NCBI GenBank assembly: GCA_016840515.1
Contig: JAEOSF010000009.1
Span: 1-64,000 of the forward strand
Direction: 5' to 3'
Origin: Candidatus Borrarchaeum yapensis
Lineage (GTDB): Archaea; Asgardarchaeota; Sifarchaeia; Borrarchaeales; Borrarchaeaceae
DNA: 64,000 nucleotides
Shown here: piece by piece, positions 1 to 8,395 of the stretch
How the letters are laid out: every line of letters begins with the position of its first letter
Position numbering within the stretch: position 1 is the stretch's first letter
Program-made: the position numbers and the translations under genes
The notes under the pieces: model-generated
Seen by the model: the letters and a program-made list of their open reading frames with translations, nothing else
Told to the model about the DNA's origin: nothing
Databases searched by the model: none

Positions 1-73
1 ATTAGCTACTGAAGCTCAAATGGACGATGCTATCGTGAAGGAATTGAAGCAGTTAAAAGCAACTCCCAGGTAA
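1..73 (+). CDS. C-terminal end of a truncated gene
   Basis: An open frame enters from the left edge and stops at TAA (71-73). Only the last 23 residues are visible, ending DDAIVKELKQLKATPR. This short amphipathic tail is too little to assign a family. It could be the end of an ACT-like regulatory domain, but that is a guess. Confidence 0.4.
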   Translation, partial: LATEAQMDDAIVKELKQLKATPR

Positions 74-150
74 AACGAGAGTTACCCGCACGGATTAAGA
101 GTACTTGTAGGAAGCGTCATCCATCAAGGAGGAGTAGTTCACTAATAGAC

Positions 151-2541
151 TTAGTGATTTTTCAATCTCTCATCTACAATTTCAAGCTTTTCTTCACAGT
201 ATCTCACAACCTCCTGAGCACTCATCCCAATCAAATAACGCTCATCATCCCTGATCGGATTACCGCCGAGATGTAATTCTTGGAGGTGAGTGAGAGTCTC
301 CAATCCTTTGATGTTTTTTAAATTGTTGTTTCTTAGGTCTAAATATTGAAGGGTAGTAAGCGTCTCAAACCCCTTAATGTTTTCTATTTGATTATCATTA
401 AGATGGAGTTCTCTTAGATTATAGAGTTGATCAAATCCCTTGATCTCTTTAATCTGATTACCATTAAGATCTAGTATCTGAAGGTCATGTAGATGCTTCA
501 AACCTTCAATCTCTTTTATGTCAACAATTCCTAATCTACTAAGGTCTAGGGTATCATATTTAACAAAAAATCTTGTTCCTCTAAATCTCACGAATTTTGT
601 TTCTATAATTTCTTGATCTGCAATTTTTTTGTCACCTACTGTTTCTTGACAGTACATCACAATGTCTTGAGCACTTTTTTCCATTAAATAACGCTCATCA
701 TCATTTATTGGATTAGCTTCAAAGTAAAGTGTTTGGAGGTTTGTGAGTGTTTCAAATCCTCTAACACTTTTTATCTGATTCTCATTGAGGTATAGTTCCC
801 GGAGCATAGCTAACTTGTCTAGTCCTTTAATCTCTTCTATCTGATTCCAAACAAGATCTAGTATTTGTAGTTGAGTGAGGTTCTCCAAGCCTTTAATTTC
901 TTTTATCTTACGATTGTGGCCAAGATAAACTTCTGTTAATTGAATGAGATTCTCTAAGCCTTTGATCTCTTCTATCTGATTTTCTCTAAGGTTTAGTATT
1001 TGTAGTTGAGTGAGGTTCTCCAAGCCCTTAATTTCTTTAATCTGATTTCCATGAAGGTCTAGGGCGTAGAGATTAATAAGCGTCTCCAATCCTTTAATCT
1101 TTTTTATCTTGCGATTATGACCAAGGTACAACTCTTTAAGTTTCGTGAGGTTCTCAAAACCCTTGATTTCTTTAATTCTATTGCCTCTAAGATCTAATAT
1201 CTGGAGGTCAGTAAGGTTTTCCAAACCTTTGATATCTGTTATAAGATTATCATGAAGGTCTAGCTTCTGAAGAGTATTAAGATTCTTTAAACCATCAATT
1301 TCAGTAATGTCAGTAATCTTTTTATTACTAAGGTCTAGTATGCTTGTTTTTACATAATATTTCGTTCCATCAACCACTACAAATTCCATTTCCATTTTGG
1401 CTTGACAATATGCTACACTCTTCTGTGGACTCCTCCCAATCAAATATTGTTCATCACGTCTGATTGGATTCTCCCAGAGGTAAAATTCTTGAAGCATACT
1501 GAGATGTTCCAGTCCTTTGATCTCTTTGATCCGATTTACATTGAGGTTTAATAATTGGAGCTGTGTAAGATCTTCTAATCCCTTTATTTCGTTGATCTGA
1601 TTCCCATCAAGGTGGAGTTTTTTAAGTTGAGTGAGGTATTCTAATCCCTGGATTTCTTTGACCTGATTCTCAGTAAGGCGTAAGTTTTGGAGTTTGATGA
1701 GCGTTTCCAATCCCTTAATTTCTTTAATCTGATTTTTACTTAAGTATAGTTCTTTGAGGTTGCTCAGCGTTTCCAATCCGCTAATTTCTTTAATCTGGTT
1801 CCACACAAGGTCAAGTATTTCAAGTTGATTGTTATTTTTTAATCCTTTAATTTCTCTAATCCGATTTTCACTAAGATCTAGTTTTTTGAGATCTTTGAGG
1901 TGCTCCAGCCCATTGATTTCTCTTATATGATTCTCACCAAGGTATAAATCCTGAAGATTGTAGAGTGTTTCTAATCCACTTATTTCTTTTATTTGGTTTT
2001 CACTAAGATATAGGTCTCTGAGTTTAGCGAGATCTCTTAAGCCACTAATCTCTTCTATTTGATTTCTGTGGAGATCTAGGATAAGAAGGTTAGAAAGCTG
2101 TTCTATTCCTTTAATCTCTTTGATCTGATTCTTATGAAGATCTAGTGAAGTGAGTTTAGTAAGATTCTCTAATCCACTTATTTCTTTTATTTGATTATCA
2201 CTAAGTTGTAAAGCGATAAGATTAGAAAGTTGTTCAAGCCCTTTGATTTCTTTAATCTTATTCTCACTAAGGTCCAATTTTTTAAGGCTAATAAGAGTTT
2301 CCAATCCACTAATTTCTTCTATATCATTTTCCCAAAGTTCTAGGACTTTAAGATTGGTAAGACCATCCAATCCTTTGATTTCTTTAATATAATTTTTGCT
2401 AAGATCTAGCGTTTCAAGATTAGTAAGATTCTTTAAACCTTTTATCTCGGTGATATCAGTAATTCCTTTAAAACTAAGGTTAAGTAAGCCGCCCGTCATA
2501 TCATATTTAGTTCCATTAATTGTGACATTATTACTTGCCAT
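151..2541 (-). CDS. Giant SDS22-like leucine-rich-repeat protein, three modules
   Basis: The protein has 796 residues and consists almost wholly of 22-residue leucine-rich repeats of the type LxxLxxLDLxxNxIKEIKGLE, about 30 in all. This is the SDS22/internalin-like LRR class, which forms a curved solenoid for protein binding. I see no signal peptide or membrane segment, so it is probably cytoplasmic. Three modules are visible. Each opens with a short beta element (GTKYYVK-like) followed by a DLS/ITDI first repeat, and each closes with a cap containing NPI, a DE(R/Q)YL block and a final (Y)C (near residues 360-385, 625-650 and 760-790). The start is ATG at 2541. The second LRR gene near the right end (59503-60603) has one module of the same architecture. 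The binding partner is unknown. Confidence 0.85.
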   Translation of the reverse strand: MASNNVTINGTKYDMTGGLLNLSFKGITDITEIKGLKNLTNLETLDLSKNYIKEIKGLDGLTNLKVLELWENDIEEISGLETLISLKKLDLSENKIKEIKGLEQLSNLIALQLSDNQIKEISGLENLTKLTSLDLHKNQIKEIKGIEQLSNLLILDLHRNQIEEISGLRDLAKLRDLYLSENQIKEISGLETLYNLQDLYLGENHIREINGLEHLKDLKKLDLSENRIREIKGLKNNNQLEILDLVWNQIKEISGLETLSNLKELYLSKNQIKEIKGLETLIKLQNLRLTENQVKEIQGLEYLTQLKKLHLDGNQINEIKGLEDLTQLQLLNLNVNRIKEIKGLEHLSMLQEFYLWENPIRRDEQYLIGRSPQKSVAYCQAKMEMEFVVVDGTKYYVKTSILDLSNKKITDITEIDGLKNLNTLQKLDLHDNLITDIKGLENLTDLQILDLRGNRIKEIKGFENLTKLKELYLGHNRKIKKIKGLETLINLYALDLHGNQIKEIKGLENLTQLQILNLRENQIEEIKGLENLIQLTEVYLGHNRKIKEIKGLENLTQLQILDLVWNQIEEIKGLDKLAMLRELYLNENQIKSVRGFETLTNLQTLYFEANPINDDERYLMEKSAQDIVMYCQETVGDKKIADQEIIETKFVRFRGTRFFVKYDTLDLSRLGIVDIKEIEGLKHLHDLQILDLNGNQIKEIKGFDQLYNLRELHLNDNQIENIKGFETLTTLQYLDLRNNNLKNIKGLETLTHLQELHLGGNPIRDDERYLIGMSAQEVVRYCEEKLEIVDERLKNH

Positions 2542-2614
2542 AATAGGTCACCTCGTTACTATTTTAGTTACTCTTCTCACTTATAAAACATGATTCGTTT
2601 ATTATAGCTAAGGA

Positions 2615-2743
2615 CTATTTCAAAAAGAGAGGCATGAATTCCTTGTTATCTTCCATCGTTAGATTATCGTATTTTAAAGCTGCTTGCAAAAAATCTTCAT
2701 ACATGTTTATTTTTTTGCATTCTTCAAATTCCTCAGGTTCCAC
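2615..2743 (-). CDS. Microprotein, 42 residues, acidic N-terminus
   Basis: This frame is missing from the ORF track. A strong ribosome-binding site (GGAGGAT) sits 6-7 bases before a GTG start at 2743, and the stop is TAG at 2615-2617. The peptide begins MEPEEFEECKKINMYEDF and is a short soluble helical protein with one cysteine. Its ribosome-binding site overlaps the stop codon of the small membrane gene upstream (2757-2936), so the two are probably co-translated. Both lie downstream of the ABC exporter genes on the same strand. No family is recognised. Confidence 0.5.
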   Translation of the reverse strand: MEPEEFEECKKINMYEDFLQAALKYDNLTMEDNKEFMPLFLK

Positions 2744-2756
2744 GTGTTATCCTCCT

Positions 2757-2936
2757 CTAAATTTTCCCTTGTTCTCGTAATAAGCAAATAGAAATTGATA
2801 CGAGCAAAAATGCAAGAGCAATCAATAGCAATATGTTTCCAAGGCAAAAAATAGTCCCTAATTGTCCAGTTGGAGATTCACACCACCTGAATAGGCAACC
2901 AAAACCTAGAATTATAGCTGCAATCCCAATACTCAC
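2757..2936 (-). CDS. Small membrane protein, about 59 residues, two helices
   Basis: This frame is missing from the ORF track. A 60-codon frame runs from GTG at 2936 to TAG at 2757-2759. It encodes two hydrophobic segments, one near residues 3-16 and one near 28-52, separated by a short loop with charged residues and cysteine (RWCESP), so it is probably a membrane hairpin. The start is uncertain: a GGGAG site lies about 25 bases upstream of this GTG and would suit a non-standard start nearer to it. The stop overlaps the ribosome-binding site of the next microprotein gene. It follows the ABC-2 exporter by about 135 bases in the same direction. Function is unknown. Confidence 0.45.
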   Translation of the reverse strand: MSIGIAAIILGFGCLFRWCESPTGQLGTIFCLGNILLLIALAFLLVSISICLLREQGKI

Positions 2937-3071
2937 ATCTATTTTGTCTACCGTGTGATCTCCCTCTTTTAATTACGTCTTATATATTGAATTTTCAAAA
3001 TCATTTGCTACCAATTCGATAGTTAGTTAGTACATATGTTCTAATAAACACACTTTGATGTAACATGGAGA

Positions 3072-3836
3072 TTATTCTCTTTCTAGAGTCTTTTTATGTG
3101 ATACTAATGCTGCTACAAAAAGAAAGATAGTAAAACATAGAAGAATCACTACATTTATAGTCCAGCTATGTCCTACATACCCCTCAAACGCACATCTATT
3201 TAAATTGTGCGCATAGGTAAGTGGTGAAAGCGCTGCAATTATTTGTCCCCAGACTGGCAACTGTTCTAAGGGGATAAAAACCCCACTGATGAAGATGAGG
3301 GGCAAGCGCACTAAATTTGCTAACGTCATAATTTCAGATGGTGTATCTGTTGGAATGGCTGAGAATAAAGTGCCCAGTGAAGCAAAACAAAATGCAGACA
3401 AAGGTATGCTGATTATCAAAGCATTTACGCTGATTATACCTACCCCAAATAAAAGAATACCAAGAATTATAGGAATCAGTACCAAAAATATGCCAAATAA
3501 TAAGCCCGATAAAATATCGCCGATGAGAACCGAATGCAACGAAACCGGCGTAGAAATCAACCGTTCAAAGGTTTTCGTTCGTCTTTCCCATGGCGCTATG
3601 ACAGGTGTCACAGAAGAGGATGTAAAGAATATCGTAAGAGAGATCATACCAGGAACAAGAGCGTGTGGTGGGAGGTTTCTTCCTACAGAAAATGCAAGAA
3701 ATAGGAAAAATGGGAACAGAATTCCAAAAATAAGAACCGGGCCTTTTAAATAGTATATGCGTACATCCTTTTTAGCTATAGCGTATATTCCTTGCAATTC
3801 TCTTTTAAGATCAACTTTCATAAATTTTGCCCTCAT
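3072..3836 (-). CDS. ABC-2 type transporter permease
   Basis: The 254-residue protein has six predicted hydrophobic segments. It shows the ABC-2 pattern: a basic cytoplasmic N-terminus (KKDVRIYYLKGP), and a WERRTKTFERLISTPVS stretch between helices 2 and 3, where this family contacts its ATPase. The start ATG overlaps the stop of the ATPase gene by four bases (ATGA), so the two are translationally coupled and form one exporter. A second possible start is the Met at residue 6. Such transporters move lipids, polysaccharides, drugs or peptides; the sequence does not show which. Confidence 0.88.
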   Translation of the reverse strand: MRAKFMKVDLKRELQGIYAIAKKDVRIYYLKGPVLIFGILFPFFLFLAFSVGRNLPPHALVPGMISLTIFFTSSSVTPVIAPWERRTKTFERLISTPVSLHSVLIGDILSGLLFGIFLVLIPIILGILLFGVGIISVNALIISIPLSAFCFASLGTLFSAIPTDTPSEIMTLANLVRLPLIFISGVFIPLEQLPVWGQIIAALSPLTYAHNLNRCAFEGYVGHSWTINVVILLCFTIFLFVAALVSHKKTLERE

Positions 3837-4771
3837 TTACGATTAGTTTTAGAGGTAAGCCTAACAAAAACATCTTCCAATGAAGGTGCGAGCGTGTTTA
3901 TCGTAATAAATTGGAGATTATTGCTAGCTGCAAATGAATGGAGTTCACGAAGCACTGGGTCTATCTGGGAGGTATATAACCTGAATTTATCGCCAAGCTT
4001 TCTTACTTCGATAACACCCTCAATTGTTTCTAGCTCTAATTTCATGTGATTAGAAGACTTGTTAAACGCTACTTCGATCGACTGGGCACTTTGAATCGCT
4101 TTCTTTAAGTGCTCTGGCTTATCTATAGCAATTATTTTTCCATGATTTATTATAGCTACTCTGTCACACAATTGATTCGCTTCTTCGATGTTATGAGTCG
4201 TTAAAAAAACTGTAGTTCCCTCTTTATTGAACTCTCGAATCAAGTCTCTTATAATACGTGTACTCTGAACATCAAGTCCAGATGTTGGCTCATCAAGAAA
4301 AAGAATTTTAGGGTCGTTTAACAGCGCCATGGCTAGTATCACCCGGCGTTTTAGACCTTTAGACAATGCCTTAAATTTTGTGTGGATCTTCTTAGAGAGT
4401 TCTAGTAATTCTAAGAAATTTTTCGCCTTTGATTCTCTTACAGCCTTAGGGACACCGTAGAGTTCTCCCATTAACATTAAATTATCCCATGTCGAGAGTT
4501 CTACATATCCGTTTGAAATCTCTGGCACGATGCCCATGAGTTCCTTAGCAGAAGCTGTTTCTTTTTGAATGTCATATCCACAGATCCGCGCGGATCCTTC
4601 ACTGGGCTTTGAAATCCCGATCAACATTTTCACAGTGGTGGTTTTTCCCGCGCCATTTGGCCCAAGAAATCCAAATATTTCTCCTTGTTCAACTTCAAAA
4701 TTGATGTGATCCACAGCTAGGAGATCGCCATAATATTTTGTCAGTTGTTCTACTACAATTGTTCTACTCAC
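3833..4771 (-). CDS. ABC transporter ATP-binding protein
   Basis: This is the nucleotide-binding subunit of the ABC-2 exporter. It has a Walker A motif (GPNGAGKTTT), a signature-like LSKGLKRRV, Walker B (ILFLDEPTSGLD) and a switch histidine (LTTHNIEE). A C-terminal region of about 90 residues after the ATPase core is typical of the CcmA/DrrA branch. The ORF track begins at a TTG (4789). I prefer the GTG at 4771, which has a GGGGT site about 8 bases upstream and begins MSRTIVVEQLTKYYG, as is usual for the family. The gene overlaps the permease by four bases. Confidence 0.9.
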   Translation of the reverse strand: MSRTIVVEQLTKYYGDLLAVDHINFEVEQGEIFGFLGPNGAGKTTTVKMLIGISKPSEGSARICGYDIQKETASAKELMGIVPEISNGYVELSTWDNLMLMGELYGVPKAVRESKAKNFLELLELSKKIHTKFKALSKGLKRRVILAMALLNDPKILFLDEPTSGLDVQSTRIIRDLIREFNKEGTTVFLTTHNIEEANQLCDRVAIINHGKIIAIDKPEHLKKAIQSAQSIEVAFNKSSNHMKLELETIEGVIEVRKLGDKFRLYTSQIDPVLRELHSFAASNNLQFITINTLAPSLEDVFVRLTSKTNRK

Positions 4772-4807
4772 TGAAATGTACCCCAACAATCTGATTGTAC
4801 ACTAGCA

Positions 4808-4817
4808 TTATATAAAT
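4808..4817 (-). promoter_or_regulatory. TATA-like box upstream of the ABC exporter
   Basis: On the minus strand the sequence reads ATTTATATAA, a good archaeal TATA box, about 37-46 bases before the GTG start chosen for the ATPase. That implies a short leader. No BRE element was judged convincingly. Confidence 0.45.
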
Positions 4818-5005
4818 CTCATAGAGTGAGGTATGGGACTTATTTCACTAACGTAAAGTGACATAGAAGAATGTAATGCGTGGAGTGCTTTATTTAGTAG
4901 TTGATATCTTAAATTAAGTTGATTTGAAGCCACTTAAGAGGATAGACGAACTTGATGGATGACAAGGAAGTTAAAGGACAAAATTAAAAATCTAGTGTAA
5001 TTTTT

Positions 5006-5623
5006 CTAAGGCGAAGCATTCCCAGATTCTTCTTCTTCTTCTTCTAAACAGAAATCAAGGCTTCCCTTATAAGCTGATGTAGCAGGGCATCCTAAACAAT
5101 GTTCTAATTCATATTCTTCACATTCATTGCAGTTAAGATCACAAGGCGTCACATCATTATATTTCACTTTGAAGTTAACGGGGAAGTACGGAGGACTGAC
5201 AAGCCGACCAACGCTGAGAACACTAACGTTTCGAATACCATGAGGCGCACGAAGGATGCATGTACGGAGTATAGTTTCAAGTTGATGTTTATCCTCTGCG
5301 AATACCGTAGCAATGAGATCAAATTGCCCTAAGACTGTACTCATTTGAATTATCCGAGGACATTCCTTGAACCGATTTATTAGTTCCCGGGTGCTTGCAG
5401 CACCATCTGTTTGAATCAGAAGATATACAACTTCTATATTAAGTTCCAAAATGTTGATTAGCACGCCCATTTTTATTATATTATTTTCACAAAGATTGAC
5501 AAGCCTATTCCTGATTGCTACATGAGATAAATTAAGCTTCCTTCCTATCTCTGACAAGGTTGTGCGTGCATCCTTTCCAAGCCAGCTTATAATCTGTTGG
5601 TCTATCTCGTCTAATTTTTCCAT
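5006..5623 (-). CDS. Lrp/AsnC-family regulator with cysteine-rich tail
   Basis: The 205-residue protein has an N-terminal AsnC-type helix-turn-helix (residues about 3-50, including DARTTLSEIGRKLNLSHVAI) and a RAM/ligand-binding domain (about 65-140). After these comes a tail of about 50 residues with six cysteines (CDLNCNECEEYELEHCLGC and a later Cys) and a run of glutamates. Ordinary Lrp proteins are about 150 residues, so the tail is extra and could bind zinc or an iron-sulfur cluster. The gene is divergent from a 2[4Fe-4S] ferredoxin across about 155 bases, so it may regulate that gene and respond to redox or metal state. That is inference. Confidence 0.85.
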   Translation of the reverse strand: MEKLDEIDQQIISWLGKDARTTLSEIGRKLNLSHVAIRNRLVNLCENNIIKMGVLINILELNIEVVYLLIQTDGAASTRELINRFKECPRIIQMSTVLGQFDLIATVFAEDKHQLETILRTCILRAPHGIRNVSVLSVGRLVSPPYFPVNFKVKYNDVTPCDLNCNECEEYELEHCLGCPATSAYKGSLDFCLEEEEEESGNASP

Positions 5624-5779
5624 GAGCCAGAAGCCCCCGTGTGTTTATTTCAAATTGAAACGTAAAATTTTAAATATTACTTCAGAAATGTAACATTAAT
5701 CAATTATTAAATTACATTCGAACTAATCATATTAAAAAAACTTTCGATATTGTAATTCGCGGGATATAACAGATATTAT

Positions 5780-6043
5780 TTGCTCTTGGATCTTTTAGAT
5801 ACCTCCTATTACAATATAGGCATAGAGGGACGAAAAACGCTTCCGATAGCTTACGTAGATATAGAACGCTGCAGCGGTTGTAAACAATGTGAGAAATATT
5901 GCCCTGTTGGCGCTATAAGGGTGGTTGGAAAGAAGGCTTATGTTGATTGGATGAAATGTATTGGTTGTGGACTTTGTGCAAATAACTGTCCCAAGAAGGC
6001 AATAATTCCGATGTTCCGTTATATTACTGCCTATACGCGGTGA
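5780..6043 (+). CDS. 2[4Fe-4S] ferredoxin
   Basis: A small electron carrier of up to 87 residues with two cluster-binding motifs, CSGCKQCEKYC and CIGCGLCANNC, each followed by the usual proline. The conserved core begins around IAYVDIERC. The N-terminus is uncertain: the only in-frame starts are two TTG codons (5780 and 5786) and there is no clear ribosome-binding site, so transcription may be leaderless or the start rare. It is divergent from the cysteine-tailed Lrp gene and lies upstream of the CO dehydrogenase region, for which it is a plausible electron partner. Confidence 0.85.
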   Translation: MLLDLLDTSYYNIGIEGRKTLPIAYVDIERCSGCKQCEKYCPVGAIRVVGKKAYVDWMKCIGCGLCANNCPKKAIIPMFRYITAYTR

Positions 6044-6101
6044 AAAGATAAAGAGATGATTCTACAAAGTCTAACCCTATTACACTAATGGAGTAGATAA
6101 C

Positions 6102-7019
6102 TTGAATGAACAACTAGAAGAGGTATTCAGGGTCCTTGAAACACAGAAAAAATCAAAAATTGTGTGGACACTTTTCGAAAAAGGTGAACAAGATCTCTGT
6201 TCATTAATGGACTGTATTGATTACCCTTCCCGATACAAATCGAAATTTGTGTCCCGATATATCTCAAAACTTCAAGAAGTGGGTTATATTGACCGCAATA
6301 ACGGATATTATGCCCTCACTCCTCACGGAGCCTTATTTCTTGAGACTTTAGGTGATCTTGCCAACTCCAACTTAAAAATGTCTAACAAAGTTCGACTCCT
6401 CAAATTGCTAAGAAGACCAAAAACGATGGAACAGTTGTATGACACCTTAGAAATTTCACGAATGCAATGTCATCAACTTATGAAATGTCTTATGAAAAGG
6501 GATTTTGTTAAAACAGAAGCACAAAGATACAGAATATGTCCCCCAATCCGGCTAAAGGAGCTGAAAAATATCCCCTTTTACTACTGGAAACTTCTTCAAA
6601 TCCTTCTGACTAAAGAAAGTTGTAGTGCTCAAGAACTCGCAACTGCTACAGGATTAGCATTAAAAGGCGTTCAAACACGCTTATCAGAATTAAAACGAAT
6701 GAGTATTGTAGAGTCAACAGGTCCAGATCCTCTTCCACAAGGAAATTTCTTCAAGTTTTACCGACTTACGGCAAAGGGTAACGAGATTTTAAAGAAAATA
6801 GATGAATTTGAAAGGCAGTTTGGTTTTATTGACTTGATTTTTCAACTTCTCTCTAAGGAACAACGATTAACGGAAAGGGAACTGTGGAGAACTATTTCTA
6901 GAAAAATGAATCACCCAGTGAACACTTTTGATGTACGATATGCGATTAATTTTTTAAAGAAGATTGGCGTTTTAGATGGCGACATCGTGAACGGATACGT
7001 CCGACATGAGTTGTCTTAG
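6102..7019 (+). CDS. Multi-winged-helix DNA-binding protein
   Basis: The 305-residue protein appears to hold three or four winged-helix units. One is near residues 10-80 (YISKLQEVGYIDRNNGYYALTPHG), one near 90-140 (TMEQLYDTLEISRMQCHQL), one near 150-225 (SAQELATATGLALKGVQTRL) and one at the C-terminus (ERELWRTISRK). It is probably a transcription regulator. The start is TTG at 6102; a nearby ATG is out of frame. It lies just upstream of the promoter for the DGC and cdh genes. No named family is recognised. Confidence 0.7.
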   Translation: MNEQLEEVFRVLETQKKSKIVWTLFEKGEQDLCSLMDCIDYPSRYKSKFVSRYISKLQEVGYIDRNNGYYALTPHGALFLETLGDLANSNLKMSNKVRLLKLLRRPKTMEQLYDTLEISRMQCHQLMKCLMKRDFVKTEAQRYRICPPIRLKELKNIPFYYWKLLQILLTKESCSAQELATATGLALKGVQTRLSELKRMSIVESTGPDPLPQGNFFKFYRLTAKGNEILKKIDEFERQFGFIDLIFQLLSKEQRLTERELWRTISRKMNHPVNTFDVRYAINFLKKIGVLDGDIVNGYVRHELS

Positions 7020-7098
7020 GAAATAACGCAGTTATTGGTTTATCACATTTTATCTTTTTTTGGATCTCTGTCTCAGAGAAACTGCATTTTCCGTAATG

Positions 7099-7122
7099 CT
7101 TATAAACGATATCTATATATCG
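7099..7122 (+). promoter_or_regulatory. TATA box and palindromic operator before the DGC genes
   Basis: A TATA-like CTTATAAAC (7099-7107) lies about 45-50 bases before the ATG at 7151. Immediately after it is an inverted repeat, CGATAT-CTAT-ATATCG (7107-7122), placed between the TATA box and the expected transcription start. A repressor bound there would block initiation. The neighbouring winged-helix protein is a candidate regulator. Confidence 0.5.
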
Positions 7123-7150
7123 CTATGAAACGATAAACTGGTGTCATAAA

Positions 7151-7570
7151 ATGGCAGAAAATGAACAGAAGGTAGGAATCATTTCGTGCACTGGCGTTTC
7201 GAGCGATAGCCGATGTTCAAAGGAAGGCCTTATTGCACGACAGGCAATGTATAAAGTCCTCGAAGATCTCAGACCTGACAAAACTTTACTTGTCTGTTTA
7301 CCTGCTCTTGCGGCAGAAGTTGAAGAAGATGTAATTTTTGTCAGAGATTCTCCGACCATAGTCATTGAGGGTTGCCCAGATGATTGCTCAATGAAAGTAC
7401 TCGGACAGTTTGAAACAAAGCAAATATACTCAACGTATTATGTCAGAGATTTCATAAAAGATATTGAATTATCGGACTCACTAATCGACTTATCTCCCGA
7501 GGAAGACTCCATTTCAGAACGAATAGCAGAAAAAGTTGCGCAAGATGTTGATAAAATCTTGCAAGGATGA
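7151..7570 (+). CDS. DGC-type putative zinc-binding protein, paralogue 1
   Basis: The 139-residue protein resembles the DGC family (named for a conserved Asp-Gly-Cys). It has an early cysteine after GIISCTGV, a second at SRCSKEG, a third in LLVCLPAL and a motif IEGCPDDCS in which Glu replaces the usual Asp. The family is thought to bind metal through its cysteines; the role is not known to me. A second paralogue follows after 12 bases and cdhA lies about 820 bases downstream, so a role in metal or cluster supply for CO dehydrogenase is possible but only inferred. Confidence 0.65.
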   Translation: MAENEQKVGIISCTGVSSDSRCSKEGLIARQAMYKVLEDLRPDKTLLVCLPALAAEVEEDVIFVRDSPTIVIEGCPDDCSMKVLGQFETKQIYSTYYVRDFIKDIELSDSLIDLSPEEDSISERIAEKVAQDVDKILQG

Positions 7571-7582
7571 AGGTGACTTAAT

Positions 7583-7978
7583 ATGCCAAAGAAAATTAAA
7601 GTTGCACCATGCACAGGCATGGGAAAGGTATTGGCGACAGTAGCACGAGTTGGCGCATTACTTGCAACAGATGAGGGTAAAAGCGATGCCCTTGAGTTGA
7701 TTTGTACACCGTGCGTTGCAGCTGGAGTTCAACGAGAGATTGAACGAATAAAGGGATCAGATGTAATTGTAATCGATGGTTGCATAGACGAATGCTGCCG
7801 TAAAATCTTTGAAGAAAATGGAGCTAAAATCGTGGCTGACATAAAAGTATGGGAAGTTCTTCGCGAGAATAAGGACTTAAAACCAGAGTCAAGGGTAAAG
7901 TTAGGTCCCAAGGGCATGGCACTTGCAAATAAAGTTGCAGAGAAAGTCAAAGAAGAAGCAGTCAAGTTACAAAATTAA
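7583..7978 (+). CDS. DGC-type putative zinc-binding protein, paralogue 2
   Basis: The 131-residue protein is related to the preceding gene. It has VAPCTGMGK at the N-terminus, then a central CTPCVAAG pair and the signature VIDGCIDECCRK, so it keeps the Asp-Gly-Cys motif. Its pair of cysteines in the middle differs from paralogue 1, which has one there, so the metal sites may differ or the two may form a heteromer. A ribosome-binding site (GGTGA) precedes the ATG. It is probably in one operon with paralogue 1. Confidence 0.65.
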   Translation: MPKKIKVAPCTGMGKVLATVARVGALLATDEGKSDALELICTPCVAAGVQREIERIKGSDVIVIDGCIDECCRKIFEENGAKIVADIKVWEVLRENKDLKPESRVKLGPKGMALANKVAEKVKEEAVKLQN

Positions 7979-8395
7979 ATTGCTCTTTTGTTCTTTCCTT
8001 AGAATGGCTAAAAGCCCCCTATTTTTTCATTACGTGCTAGTTTTCATGATCTTTTTTGATTTATTATGATTTCGGGTTATAATTGCCTGTTGTGTATCAT
8101 AAAATGTTTAGATCAAGATTTCAAGTTATGCTAAGACACAGGCAATCTTAAACAGATATTACAGGAAGGGTTTAATTTATAAGAAGAAGATAGCTTAAGC
8201 ACTACAAAATAAGCACATTTCAATTTGAGATTAAAAGCAGGCTTATTAAAGTGAACAATAATGATAAATCCGTTTTGTATTTATGCGCTTATCAATATAG
8301 ATAAATAGCCAGAAGCCATGCCATTAGATACGAAACGGTGATTCTCATATATTTAGTTCTTGTTGAAAGGAGAAGATCGAAAAGGAGGAAAACGA
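7979..8395 (+). other. Intergenic region before cdhA
   Basis: This 417-base stretch has T-runs soon after the DGC stop (for example CTATTTTTTC near 8030) that could terminate transcription. TATA-like sequences (TTTAATTTATAAG near 8170; TTATCAATATAGATAAATA near 8290) could serve as cdhA promoters. The longest frame seen in it, starting at 8004, is 21 codons and is not convincing. I see no RNA gene. Confidence 0.4.
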
